Assembly (NCBI GenBank): GCA_001512985.1
Contig: LFRX01000015.1
Coordinates: 1-21,326, forward strand
Direction: 5' to 3'
DNA length: 21,326 bases
From: Acholeplasmatales bacterium DTU056
GTDB lineage: Bacteria > Bacillota_I > Bacilli_A > ML615J-28 > CAG-698
Every line of letters begins with the position of its first letter. The first letter of the stretch is position 1. Below are positions 6,600 through 14,722 of the stretch, piece after piece. The position numbers and the translations under genes were made by a program. The notes below the pieces were generated by a model. It saw nothing but the letters and a program-made list of their open reading frames with translations. It had not been told where the DNA came from and searched no databases.

Positions 6600-7955
6600 A
6601 TGGATTTTTTAAAAATTGTACAAAATTATAAAGATGAAATGGTTACTAAATTAAAAGAATTATTACAAATTCCTAGTGTTAGGAATGAACAAGATGCAAC
6701 TCCTGAAGCCCCATTTGGGAAAGAAGTTAAAAGAAGTCTTGACTATACATTGCAACTTGGTAAAGAATTAGGGTTTGCAGTAGAAAATGTAGATAATGTT
6801 GCTGGGCATATCGAATATGGCGAAGGTGATGAAATCTTAGGAGTTTTAACTCATTTAGATGTAGTACCAGTCGGAGAGGGTTGGACCTATCCACCATTTA
6901 GTGCAACTGAGATCGATGGAAAAATTTATGCCCGCGGAGCAATTGATGATAAAGGGCCAACTATTAGTGTAATATATGCATTAAAAATTTTAAAAGATTT
7001 ACAAGTCGTTCCAAATAAAAAAGTCCGAATTATTATAGGAACTGATGAAGAATCTGGTTGGGGTTGTGTTAAAAAATATTTTGCTAAATTCCCAATGCCG
7101 ACAATAGGTTTTTCACCAGATGCTAATTTTCCATTAATATATGGAGAAAAAGGAATTTTATCATTAGAATTAAGTGGTAATTTTGAAAGTGATTTAATAA
7201 AAACATTTAATGCAGGGTTGCGATTAAATGTTGTTCCTGATTACGCAAGGGCTATTATTACTAAAGATTTAGAAAAAGAATATCAAGAGTTTTTAAACAA
7301 AAATCAATTAAAGGGTGAATTTAAAAAAATCGATAATGGCTATGAAATAATTATGCATGGAATAAGTGCTCATGCAATGCATCCAGAAAAAGGTAAAAAT
7401 GCTGGTATTTGGTTAGCTAAATTTTTAACGCAATTTGATTATAATCCACAACTTTCTTTTTTGGCTAACAGTCTTGATGATACACGCTTTAGAACAATTA
7501 ATCTTAACTTTACTGATCCAGAAATGGGCGATTTAACTTTTAACGTTGGTATTATTGAAATTAATGAAAACAAAATTGCTTATAAATTAAATTTACGTTA
7601 TCCTATTAATTGGGATAAACAAACCTTTTTAACTAAACTATCTCAATTAGCCCAAAATAATAAGTTAGAATTAAAAGTTATTAGTGATAATAATCCTCAC
7701 TATGTTAATCCAAATGATGATTTAGTTAAAACTTTACATAGTGCGTATATAAAATATACTAATGATACAGAAACACCTCTTCTTACTATTGGTGGAGGTA
7801 CATATGCAAGAGCATTACAAAAAGGGGTAGCATTTGGAATAGTTTTCCCAGGGCGTGAGGATGTAGTTCATCAAGTTGATGAATATATTATAATTGACGA
7901 TTTGCTTGTTGCAACAGCAATTTATGTCCAAGCAATATACGATTTGGTAAAATAA
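6600..7955 (+). CDS. pepV: Xaa-His-type dipeptidase PepV (M20 family)
   Basis: A 451-residue metallopeptidase of the PepV branch of family M20, a cytosolic two-zinc enzyme that splits dipeptides and removes N-terminal residues from some tripeptides. Metal-site motifs are intact: LTHLDVVPVGEGW with His85 and Asp87, GAIDDKGP with the bridging Asp117, TDEESGWG with Glu150/Glu151, FSPDANFP with Asp174, and the late His in EDVVHQVDEY. The lid domain contains HGISAHAMHPEKG, and GGGTYAR matches the PepV/carnosinase-type C-terminal region. Length fits PepV (about 465-470). The ATG follows gaaggtg with good spacing. First gene of a five-gene operon; only 1 base separates it from trmB. Confidence 0.93.
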   Translation: MDFLKIVQNYKDEMVTKLKELLQIPSVRNEQDATPEAPFGKEVKRSLDYTLQLGKELGFAVENVDNVAGHIEYGEGDEILGVLTHLDVVPVGEGWTYPPFSATEIDGKIYARGAIDDKGPTISVIYALKILKDLQVVPNKKVRIIIGTDEESGWGCVKKYFAKFPMPTIGFSPDANFPLIYGEKGILSLELSGNFESDLIKTFNAGLRLNVVPDYARAIITKDLEKEYQEFLNKNQLKGEFKKIDNGYEIIMHGISAHAMHPEKGKNAGIWLAKFLTQFDYNPQLSFLANSLDDTRFRTINLNFTDPEMGDLTFNVGIIEINENKIAYKLNLRYPINWDKQTFLTKLSQLAQNNKLELKVISDNNPHYVNPNDDLVKTLHSAYIKYTNDTETPLLTIGGGTYARALQKGVAFGIVFPGREDVVHQVDEYIIIDDLLVATAIYVQAIYDLVK

Positions 7956-7956
7956 A

Positions 7957-8595
7957 ATGAGACTTCGCAAAGTAAAACACGCTCGGGAAATAATCGATGC
8001 TCATCCTGAAACGGTAGTCCTTAATCCGAGTGACTATAAAGGAAAATGGAAACTATTGTTTAATAATGAGAATCCTATTCATTTAGAAATCGGAATGGGG
8101 AAAGGAAAGTTTATAATTGAAAAAGCATTAAATAATCCTGACATTAACTTTATTGGAATTGAAAAATATGATAGTGTGATTGTAAGAGCTTGTGAAAAAC
8201 TAATTAATAATCCTTTACCAAATGTATTATTAATTAATGACGACGCAGCAAATATCATAAATTTTTTTGAAAATGGGGAAATTCATCATATATATTTAAA
8301 CTTTAGTGATCCATGGCCAAAAAAAAGACATATTAAACGTAGACTGACTAATCCAACATATTTAAAATTATATCAAGATATTTTAGCCGAAAATGGATGT
8401 TTAGAAATAAAAACTGATAATCAAAAATTATTTGAATATACAGTTAAAGAGGTTAATAATTTTCCTTTAAAAATTGAAGAAATTAGCCTTGATTTACATA
8501 AAAGCGAATATAATGAAACTAATATTACTACAGAATACGAAGAACGATTTAAACAATTAAATAAACCAATCTATTATCTTAAAGCAAGATTTTAG
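7957..8595 (+). CDS. trmB: tRNA (guanine-N7-)-methyltransferase TrmB
   Basis: A 212-residue SAM-dependent methyltransferase that makes m7G at position 46 of tRNA variable loops. It begins with the family's MRLRKVKHA and KGKW stretches. The SAM-binding motif is HLEIGMGKGKF (42-52). The active-site block FSDPWPKKRHIKRRL (116-130) and the C-terminal TEYEERF (192-198), which contacts SAM and G46, are intact. Length is normal. The ATG is 1 base after the pepV stop, with no strong ribosome-binding site, which suggests translational coupling to pepV. The M42 peptidase gene starts 9 bases downstream. Confidence 0.96.
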   Translation: MRLRKVKHAREIIDAHPETVVLNPSDYKGKWKLLFNNENPIHLEIGMGKGKFIIEKALNNPDINFIGIEKYDSVIVRACEKLINNPLPNVLLINDDAANIINFFENGEIHHIYLNFSDPWPKKRHIKRRLTNPTYLKLYQDILAENGCLEIKTDNQKLFEYTVKEVNNFPLKIEEISLDLHKSEYNETNITTEYEERFKQLNKPIYYLKARF

Positions 8596-8604
8596 GAGGA
8601 TATA

Positions 8605-9693
8605 ATGGATACTAGAGAAAGAATGAAAATTTATGAAGAATTAACTAGTCTAAGTGGCATTGCAGGATATGAAAAAGCGGTACGTAATTATCTTAAAGAA
8701 CGTTTAGCGAAATGTTCAGATGAAATCATTCAAGATCGTTTAGGAAGTGTTTTTGGAATTAAATATGGACCTGCTGATGGACCAATCGTAATGATAGCAG
8801 GACATATGGATGAAGTAGGAGCAATAGTCGTAAACATTACACCAAAAGGATTTATTAAAATGCAACCAATAGGAGGAATAAATCCAGAAGTTTTTCTATC
8901 ACAAAATATGCAAATTGATATTGGTAATGGCAAATTCATTCAGGGGGTTATCGGGGCAACTCCACCTCATAGTTCGCGAGGATTAGATGAAGATAATCGC
9001 AAATTATCTTTTGATGATTTATTATTAGATATTGGGGCGGATAGTAAAGAGCATGCCCAACAATTAGGGGTAAAAATCGGTCAGCAAATCACTCCAGTTA
9101 ATAATTATTTCATCACCGCTGATGGTAAGAAAATCGTAGCAAAAGCCTGGGATAACCGCTTTGGATGCGGAATGGCATTAGAAATTATGGAAGCAGTTAA
9201 GGATTTAGAATTACCATTCACACTTGTTGCGGGAGCAACAGTTCAAGAAGAAGTTGGTCTTCGTGGTGCTACTACTGCCTCGCAAATGATTGAACCTGAT
9301 TTGTTTATTGCCCTTGATGTCTCTCCTGCAGGTGATTTTTTAGACGATAAGCATCCAGCATCATTTGGGGCTTTGGGTCAAGGATTCTTAGTAAGATTTT
9401 ATGACCCACGTTGCATAATGCACAATGGTTTACGTCAATATTTTTATGAACTAGCTACTAAAAACAATATTAAACATCAAAACTTTTTATCAATGGGAGG
9501 AACTGATGCGGCAGCAGCACAATATGCTAAACACGGCACCCTTTCTACAACAATCGGCCTACCAGGGCGCTATATCCACTCCACTGCTGCAATGATCCAC
9601 ATTGATGATGTTGAAGCAGTAAAACAAATGTTAATGGCCATATTACAAGATTTTAATCAGGATGTGTTTGAAAGAATTAAAAACAATGTCTAA
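8605..9693 (+). CDS. M42-family metallo-aminopeptidase (glutamyl aminopeptidase/YsdC-like)
   Basis: A 362-residue cytosolic aminopeptidase of family M42, whose members form large dodecameric shells and trim N-terminal residues from peptides. All expected ligands of the two-metal centre are visible: His67 and Asp69 in AGHMDEVGA, Asp183 in KAWDNRFG, Glu215 (catalytic) and Glu216 in TVQEEVGLRGA, Asp238 in IALDVSPAGD, and His325 in GRYIHST. SMGGTDAAA is also typical. Length is usual. The ATG follows taggagg, 9 bases after trmB. Its 3' end overlaps the DUF84 gene by 8 bases. Exact substrate preference within M42 (Glu/Asp versus broad or Lys) cannot be told from sequence. Confidence 0.93.
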   Translation: MDTRERMKIYEELTSLSGIAGYEKAVRNYLKERLAKCSDEIIQDRLGSVFGIKYGPADGPIVMIAGHMDEVGAIVVNITPKGFIKMQPIGGINPEVFLSQNMQIDIGNGKFIQGVIGATPPHSSRGLDEDNRKLSFDDLLLDIGADSKEHAQQLGVKIGQQITPVNNYFITADGKKIVAKAWDNRFGCGMALEIMEAVKDLELPFTLVAGATVQEEVGLRGATTASQMIEPDLFIALDVSPAGDFLDDKHPASFGALGQGFLVRFYDPRCIMHNGLRQYFYELATKNNIKHQNFLSMGGTDAAAAQYAKHGTLSTTIGLPGRYIHSTAAMIHIDDVEAVKQMLMAILQDFNQDVFERIKNNV

Positions 9694-10195
9694 GATTTAT
9701 ATAGGCTCTAAAAATCCGGCTAAAATTGCTGCTGTCGAAGAAGTTTTTATTAATTATTCAATAATAAGTCAAGATGTTGACAGTGGTGTTTCTTGTCAAC
9801 CTATTGGAGATGAAGAAACGATTCAAGGTGCTTTAAACCGCGCATTAAAATTACCTCAAGATTCAATTCGAATCGGTTTAGAAGGTGGAATTACTTTACA
9901 TAATGATACTCTTTATCTAATTAATTGGGGAGTTCTTGTTGATGAAGATGATAATATTTTCTATGCGGGTGGTACCAGAATTCCTTTACCTGATGATTTT
10001 AAAGTATTATTAGAAAACCGAAAATTAGAACTTGCTGAGTTAATTGATAAGTATTCAAATAAAACCAATGTCCGTAGCCATGAAGGGGCGATCGGTATTT
10101 TTACATGTAATGTTGTTCAAAGAAAAGATATATTTGTTCATATATGTAAATTGTTATATGGACAATATTTATATCATCAAGGAGGTAAAAAATGA
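9686..10195 (+). CDS. DUF84 family inosine/xanthosine triphosphatase-like NTPase
   Basis: A 169-residue protein of the DUF84 (YjjX) family. Characterised members hydrolyse non-canonical nucleoside triphosphates such as ITP and XTP, keeping them out of nucleic acids. It opens with IYIGSKNPAKIAAV, the substrate-binding loop. It continues with VDSGVSCQPIGDEETIQGALNRA, the signature VxSGV..QP..EET..GA.NRA, and then IGLEGGI. The late block RSHEGAIGIFT matches the GAIGxLT motif. The ATG at 9686 is chosen because the conserved region starts right after it; the in-frame ATG at 9662 would only add residues from inside the M42 coding region. It overlaps the M42 gene by 8 bases and the next gene by 4 (ATGA), so translational coupling is likely. 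Confidence 0.88.
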   Translation: MSKIYIGSKNPAKIAAVEEVFINYSIISQDVDSGVSCQPIGDEETIQGALNRALKLPQDSIRIGLEGGITLHNDTLYLINWGVLVDEDDNIFYAGGTRIPLPDDFKVLLENRKLELAELIDKYSNKTNVRSHEGAIGIFTCNVVQRKDIFVHICKLLYGQYLYHQGGKK

Positions 10196-10743
10196 AAGGA
10201 TTAATGATTTTAGCCAATGGTTTTGAAGATGTGGAAGCACTAGCAACACTTGATGTTTTGCGTCGAAGTAAATTAAATGTGACATTAGTATCAGTAAATA
10301 ATACATTGGAAGTTACTACGCAAAGTAATATTGTTGTTAAAGCAGAAAAACTATTTAACGAATTAGATATTAATGAATTTGACTTTTTAATAATTCCTGG
10401 CGGAAGAGCAGTTTTTCAAGTTCTAGATAAAATGAATGAAATCGATAATTTAATCAATCATTTTGCCAACAATAATAAATTAGTTTGTGCTATTTGTGCT
10501 GCTCCTCATTTGGTCGGTAAACTTGGACATTTAAAAAATAAACTTTTTACATGTTTTCCAACTTGCGAAGAACAAATTATTGGAGGAACATACTTAAAAG
10601 ATCAAGGAGTAGTTACAAGCGGAAACTTTATCACAGGAAAAGCAATGTATTATTCTTTTGATTTTGCATTAGCAATTATTAAACACCTTCAAGGTGAAGA
10701 GCAAGCCAAAAAAGTACTTGCAAGTATTAAAGGTGAATTATAA
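10192..10743 (+). CDS. DJ-1/PfpI family protein (YajL/ThiJ-like)
   Basis: A 183-residue single-domain protein of the DJ-1/YajL branch of the DJ-1/PfpI superfamily. The active-site pair is present: Glu15 in NGFEDVEA and the reactive nucleophile-elbow Cys102 in CAICAAP, at the positions of Glu18 and Cys106 in human DJ-1. IIPGGRA (67-73) and TSGNFITGKA near the end are family features. Roles proposed for relatives include oxidative-stress defence and repair or detoxification of glyoxal damage; older databases label them as thiamine-thiazole proteins, which is probably wrong. The start is fixed by a perfect AAGGAGGT and the ATGA overlap with the DUF84 gene. Last gene of the pepV operon; no terminator is visible after it. 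Confidence 0.88.
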   Translation: MKGLMILANGFEDVEALATLDVLRRSKLNVTLVSVNNTLEVTTQSNIVVKAEKLFNELDINEFDFLIIPGGRAVFQVLDKMNEIDNLINHFANNNKLVCAICAAPHLVGKLGHLKNKLFTCFPTCEEQIIGGTYLKDQGVVTSGNFITGKAMYYSFDFALAIIKHLQGEEQAKKVLASIKGEL

Positions 10744-10748
10744 GAAAA

Positions 10749-10775
10749 ATAATTTCCGCCCTGAAAGCATATAAT
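10749..10775 (+). promoter_or_regulatory. Candidate sigma-E-type promoter of the patatin-like gene
   Basis: ATAAT (10749-10753), 14 bases, then CATATAAT (10768-10775). It has the same -10 and the same spacing as the candidate promoter before the CotO-like gene (1868-1894), and lies 16 bases before the ATG. The box also contains TATAAT, but the expected sigma-A -35 position (10747-10752) is AAATAA. Suggestive only. Confidence 0.4.
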
Positions 10776-10791
10776 TATTTAGGTGAGGAGA

Positions 10792-11649
10792 ATGATTATT
10801 AATGTTGTTTTTAGTGGCGGAGGAATAAAAGGGCTGGCCTATATAGGCGCCCTTCGTTTTTTAGAAGAACAAGGTATTAAAATAACTAAAGCTGCCGGGA
10901 CTAGTGTTGGGGCTTTATTTAGTGCATTAGTTATTGCTGGTTTTAATGCTAAGGAATTGGCTGGTTATATTGATGATTTTAATATTGAAACGCTTATTTC
11001 TTATGGTGGGGGAACGAAGGCATTTAAAAAATTTTTTGATGTAATTACCAAAAAAGGAATTTATTCTATTCATACCTTAGAAGAGTTTTTAGCAGATATT
11101 TTATCAAAGAAAAATGTCTATACGTTTAAAGATGTAAAAGAAAATAATGATTATAAATTAAAAATGATGGTAACTGAAATCAAAACGGCAAGAAATGTAA
11201 TTATTCCTGATGAATTACCGTTGTATAATATAGATCCGGATAATTTTCCAGTGGCGAGAGCAGTTGTAATGAGTTGTAATGTACCGTTATTTTATCAACC
11301 ATATGTAATTGGCAAGTATGCATTTGTGGACGGCGGGATTGGCGCAAATTATCCATTGTGGATATTTGACAATGAAAAAAATCCAACGTATGGATTTCGC
11401 TTAACAAAGCAAAATCAAGAGCAGCAAGAATTATTACAAGCAATATCGAAATATGGGAAAAACATAATTAATCGAATTTTTCTTTCCCCTCACGAAGCGA
11501 TAAATGATCCGCGTACAATTAATATTGTCATACCTGATATAAAAATGTTAGAATTCAAAAAAGGGTTTGAAAATTGCAAAAAATTATATTTTATGGGGTA
11601 TCAAGCTACCAAAGACTATTTCATCAAGAATGGTTTGATTAAAACTTGA
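10792..11649 (+). CDS. Patatin-like phospholipase
   Basis: A 285-residue protein of the bacterial patatin family, which hydrolyses acyl esters of phospholipids with a Ser-Asp dyad. It starts with the oxyanion-hole motif FSGGGIKGLAY (about 7-17), followed by the nucleophile elbow GTSVG with the catalytic Ser. The partner Asp is in VDGGIGANYPL in the second half. No signal peptide or membrane segment is visible, so it is probably cytosolic. The ATG at 10792 is preferred over the GTG at 10783, which is part of the ribosome-binding site aggtg (10781-10785). It is separated from the DJ-1 gene by 48 bases holding its own promoter candidate. Substrate and purpose are unknown; the promoter hints at expression during sporulation. 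Confidence 0.88.
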   Translation: MIINVVFSGGGIKGLAYIGALRFLEEQGIKITKAAGTSVGALFSALVIAGFNAKELAGYIDDFNIETLISYGGGTKAFKKFFDVITKKGIYSIHTLEEFLADILSKKNVYTFKDVKENNDYKLKMMVTEIKTARNVIIPDELPLYNIDPDNFPVARAVVMSCNVPLFYQPYVIGKYAFVDGGIGANYPLWIFDNEKNPTYGFRLTKQNQEQQELLQAISKYGKNIINRIFLSPHEAINDPRTINIVIPDIKMLEFKKGFENCKKLYFMGYQATKDYFIKNGLIKT

Positions 11650-11664
11650 ATTTAATAATTTTTT

Positions 11665-11685
11665 CCCATTAAATGGGCAATTTTT
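11665..11685 (+). terminator. Weak terminator after the patatin-like gene
   Basis: A 5-bp stem CCCAT/ATGGG with a 3-base loop is followed by CAATTTTT. It lies 16 bases after the stop and before the ATPase promoter. The short stem makes it uncertain. Confidence 0.4.
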
Positions 11686-11698
11686 GTCAATATATAAC

Positions 11699-11726
11699 TT
11701 GAAAAAATTATATTTTATGTTAGAAT
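11699..11726 (+). promoter_or_regulatory. Sigma-A promoter of the P-type ATPase gene
   Basis: TTGAAA (11699-11704), 16 bases, TAGAAT (11721-11726). The predicted transcript start near 11733 argues for the ATG at 11768 as start codon and against the in-frame ATG at 11735, which would have no leader. Confidence 0.65.
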
Positions 11727-11767
11727 ATTAATATATGTGTTTTGGGTTTGAAAGTGAGGGTGAGAAG

Positions 11768-14275
11768 ATGGAAAAATTAAATAGTAATAATGAAGAAACT
11801 TTGGCACTTGAAAATATAACAAACCCAAAGAAAGTTTTAAAAGTCAAACTATCTTCTAAAACCAAAAAAGTTGTTGGTTCACATATCACCCCTGAAAAAG
11901 AAATAACACGTTATTATGATACTAATGTTAAAGTTGGATTAACGGATGAAATTGTTGAACAGAGAAAAATAGATAACTTGACTAACTCTAATATAATTGA
12001 AAGAGGGAAATCGATACCTAAAATTATTTTATCGAACCTCCTTACTTTCTTTAACGTGTTGTGTTTTGCGTTAGGTATATGGATATTATTGATTGGTAGT
12101 TATGAAAATTTATTTTACTTAGTAATAATTTTCTTAAATATCATTATTGGAATTTTCCAAGAAATTCGAGCAAAGCTAACAATTGATAAATTATCCTTAC
12201 TATCACAACCAACTGCTGATGTAATTCGAAATGGCGAAAAAATTAGTATTCCTGTTTCCGAGATTGTCTTAGATGATATAATATACTATTCTGCAGGGAA
12301 ACAAATCGCTGCTGACAGCATTATCTATGACGGAATGGTGGAAGTTGACGAATCCCTAATTACTGGTGAATCAGATTTGGTTGTAAAACGCACCGGGGAT
12401 ACTTTATTATCGGGAACTTTTGTAGTATCAGGTAGTTGTTATGCCCGAGCAGATAAAGTTGGAAGAGATAATTTTGTTGAAAAAATGTCGGCTGATGCTC
12501 GTAAATATCAACCACCAAAATCTGATTTATTGAAATCATTAAATCAAATTATTAAAGTAATTGCTTTCTTTATTATTCCGCTAGGAATATTAATGTATCT
12601 AAATAACCGCAACTTAACTGACTATCATACTGCAGTGACCAAAACAGCTGGTTCAATGATTGGAATGATTCCTGCCGGATTGTTCCTATTAACTAGTATG
12701 TCACTAGCGGTTGGGGTATATCGTTTAGCTAGACAAAAAACCTTAGTTCAACAATTATACTGTATAGAAACATTAGCCCGAGTGGATGTTCTATGTTTAG
12801 ATAAAACTGGAACAATCACCGATGGAACAATGCGGGTAGTTGATATGATTGAAATAAAAAATCATACCGACTATACTGTAAGGGAATTAATTAGTTCAAT
12901 GATGTTTGCTTTTAAAGAACATAATGCGACAGCTAAAGCTTTAGTTGATCATTTCGGTAGTATGGAAATATTAGAAGCAACATCGGTTGTTCCATTCTCT
13001 TCAATTCGTAAATATAGTGCAGTTACATTTGGTAAACATGGAACCTTTATTTTAGGTGCACCAGAATATGTTATTGGTGATCAATTCGATAAACTTAAAG
13101 GTCGAGTTGAACGTTTCGCAAATCAAGGGTTTCGCGTATTAGTTTTAGCCCACATGTTTGGAACTTTAAAAATTAATGAGCAACCAAAAAATACTCGACC
13201 AATTGCTTTGATTGTTATTAGCGACCATATCCGTGATGATGCAATTGAAACGATTGAGTTCTTTAAAAATAATGGTGTTGAAATAAAAGTTATTTCTGGG
13301 GATAACCCAATAACAGTTTCTAAAATCGCAATGCGAGCTGGAATTGATGGTGCTGAAAATTATATTAGTTTAGAAGGAAAAACTGATGAAGAAGTCGCTC
13401 AAGCAGCAATGGAATATACTGTCTTTGGACGAGTCACACCAGAACAAAAACGAATTATAGTTAAAACGTTAAAAGAAAACAAAAAAACTGTTGCTATGAC
13501 TGGTGACGGTGTAAATGACATCTTAGCTTTAAAAGAAGCTGATATTAGTATTGCTATGGCATCTGGCAGTGAAGCGACGCGTTATGTATCACATTTAGTA
13601 TTAGTCGATTCCAAATTTGCTTCTATGCCAAAGGTTGTTAAAGAAGGCCGCAGAGTCATAAATAACATTCAAATGACTTCTACGTTGTTCCTTGTAAAAA
13701 CTTGTTTCTCAGTATTATTGACAATAATGTTTTTAATCATCGGTGGACTTTATCCATTTGAACCAGTGCAACTAAGTATGATTGAAATTTTCGCAATCGG
13801 TGTTCCATCATTCTTCTTAGCACTACAGTCAAATAATAAACCGGTTAAAGGAAAATTTATTAGTAATGTTTTAAAAACAACTCTTCCAGCAGCATTTGTT
13901 GTTTTAATAATGAATGTAATAATTTATTACATTACCCCTATTCTTAATCCAACTTTAACTAGACCAGACAGCCTACGCTTATATACAACTATTTCTATTT
14001 TAACGACAACGTCAATTTGTCTAATGGTCTTATTTAAAGTTTCTCGTCCATTTAACTGGTTTAGAAGAATATTATTTATTTTAATGCTTATTGGTTGTAT
14101 CGTAATTATTTATTTAACTTTAAATGTTATTCCAAGTAATCCATTAAAACTAGTCCGCCTTGATATAGTAAATATTATCTTTACAATACTATTAATTGAA
14201 ACATCTTATCCGTTAATTAGTGGTATTGAATATATTTTAAAAAAATTAAAAATAAATACTGAAGCCCAAGAATAG
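11768..14275 (+). CDS. Cation-translocating P-type ATPase (Exp7/CtpE-like)
   Basis: An 835-residue P-type ATPase of the cytoplasmic membrane, resembling the Exp7/CtpE group, for which Ca2+ transport has been reported in a mycobacterial member. Domains in order: a hydrophilic N-terminal stretch of about 80 residues; two membrane segments; the actuator domain with TGES (199-202); two segments around 262-325; the phosphorylation motif DKTGT with Asp345; the nucleotide domain; GDNP; the hinge TGDGVND (about 577-583); and about six C-terminal segments. In the fourth segment the usual PEGL motif reads PAGL (302-305), so the Glu that binds Ca2+ in SERCA-type pumps is missing. No N-terminal heavy-metal domain is present. 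The ATG at 11768 follows gagggtgag. The stop codon lies inside the terminator stem. The transported ion is uncertain. Confidence 0.9.
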   Translation: MEKLNSNNEETLALENITNPKKVLKVKLSSKTKKVVGSHITPEKEITRYYDTNVKVGLTDEIVEQRKIDNLTNSNIIERGKSIPKIILSNLLTFFNVLCFALGIWILLIGSYENLFYLVIIFLNIIIGIFQEIRAKLTIDKLSLLSQPTADVIRNGEKISIPVSEIVLDDIIYYSAGKQIAADSIIYDGMVEVDESLITGESDLVVKRTGDTLLSGTFVVSGSCYARADKVGRDNFVEKMSADARKYQPPKSDLLKSLNQIIKVIAFFIIPLGILMYLNNRNLTDYHTAVTKTAGSMIGMIPAGLFLLTSMSLAVGVYRLARQKTLVQQLYCIETLARVDVLCLDKTGTITDGTMRVVDMIEIKNHTDYTVRELISSMMFAFKEHNATAKALVDHFGSMEILEATSVVPFSSIRKYSAVTFGKHGTFILGAPEYVIGDQFDKLKGRVERFANQGFRVLVLAHMFGTLKINEQPKNTRPIALIVISDHIRDDAIETIEFFKNNGVEIKVISGDNPITVSKIAMRAGIDGAENYISLEGKTDEEVAQAAMEYTVFGRVTPEQKRIIVKTLKENKKTVAMTGDGVNDILALKEADISIAMASGSEATRYVSHLVLVDSKFASMPKVVKEGRRVINNIQMTSTLFLVKTCFSVLLTIMFLIIGGLYPFEPVQLSMIEIFAIGVPSFFLALQSNNKPVKGKFISNVLKTTLPAAFVVLIMNVIIYYITPILNPTLTRPDSLRLYTTISILTTTSICLMVLFKVSRPFNWFRRILFILMLIGCIVIIYLTLNVIPSNPLKLVRLDIVNIIFTILLIETSYPLISGIEYILKKLKINTEAQE

Positions 14276-14301
14276 AGAAAGACTATTCTTAGGCTTTTTT
14301 T
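14264..14301 (+). terminator. Terminator of the P-type ATPase gene
   Basis: An 11-bp stem with one mismatch (14264-14275 with 14283-14294), 7-base loop and T7. Its 5' arm is the end of the ATPase coding sequence, including the TAG stop at 14273-14275. Confidence 0.85.
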
Positions 14302-14319
14302 AAAAATAAATCTTTTATC

Positions 14320-14348
14320 TTTACTTTTTATGGAATTTGGGGTATAAT
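14320..14348 (+). promoter_or_regulatory. Sigma-A promoter of the rpsF-ssb-rpsR operon
   Basis: TTTACT (14320-14325), exactly 17 bases, then a perfect TATAAT (14343-14348). It lies just after the ATPase terminator and gives a leader of about 70 bases. Confidence 0.8.
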
Positions 14349-14355
14349 AACATAA

Positions 14356-14405
14356 GTGAATAGCAATATTCACCCCTTGCTTTATTTAAATAATAAAGCC
14401 GAAAG
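14356..14405 (+). promoter_or_regulatory. S6:S18-binding leader element of the rpsF operon
   Basis: The leader folds into two hairpins. The first is a perfect 7-bp stem with a GCAA loop (14356-14373). The second has an inner 7-bp stem (14380-14386 with 14392-14398) and an outer CTT/AAG stem (14376-14378 with 14403-14405), separated by an asymmetric internal loop with G on the 5' side and CCGA on the 3' side. A CCG exposed next to a helix is the hallmark of the mRNA element bound by the S6:S18 complex for autoregulation in many bacteria, where it mimics the 16S site. It ends 5 bases before the rpsF ribosome-binding site, fitting translational repression. Confidence 0.65.
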
Positions 14406-14425
14406 ACCAAAAGGAGGTGCAAGAA

Positions 14426-14707
14426 ATGAGAAAATATGAAGGTATGTATATCATTCGCCCATCACTAAGTGAAGAGCAAATTAAAGCAATTATTGAAGAA
14501 ATTAATGCTATCTTCACAACACGTGGAAGTGAAAAAGTTGATGTTAACGAATGGGGAATGAGAGAGTTAGCCTACGAAATCGATAACGAAACTAAAGGAT
14601 ATTATGTAGTATTTAATGTCGAGGCTACACCTGAAGCGGTTGCAGAATACAATCGTATTTGCAATATTCGCGAAGATATTTTACGTCATATCATTATTAA
14701 AGAATAA
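14426..14707 (+). CDS. rpsF: 30S ribosomal protein S6
   Basis: A 93-residue S6, which pairs with S18 on the platform of the small subunit. It shows the family's opening YEGMYIIRPSLSEEQ, central WGMRELAYEIDNETKGYYVVFNVEA and terminal NIREDILRHIIIKE. The ATG at 14426 lies 6 bases after a perfect AAGGAGGTG (14411-14419). The in-frame GTG at 14417 is part of that ribosome-binding site and is not taken as the start. First gene of the rpsF-ssb-rpsR operon; ssb follows after 15 bases. Confidence 0.98.
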   Translation: MRKYEGMYIIRPSLSEEQIKAIIEEINAIFTTRGSEKVDVNEWGMRELAYEIDNETKGYYVVFNVEATPEAVAEYNRICNIREDILRHIIIKE

Positions 14708-14722
14708 TTTGGAGGGCTTTTG

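Noticed and set aside
11201..11443. 80-residue minus-strand frame inside the patatin gene
   Set aside because: It is a shadow of the DGG-containing catalytic region and has no start signals.
11735..11737. Upstream ATG for the P-type ATPase
   Set aside because: It falls at the predicted transcript start and has no ribosome-binding site; the ATG at 11768 has gagggtgag before it.
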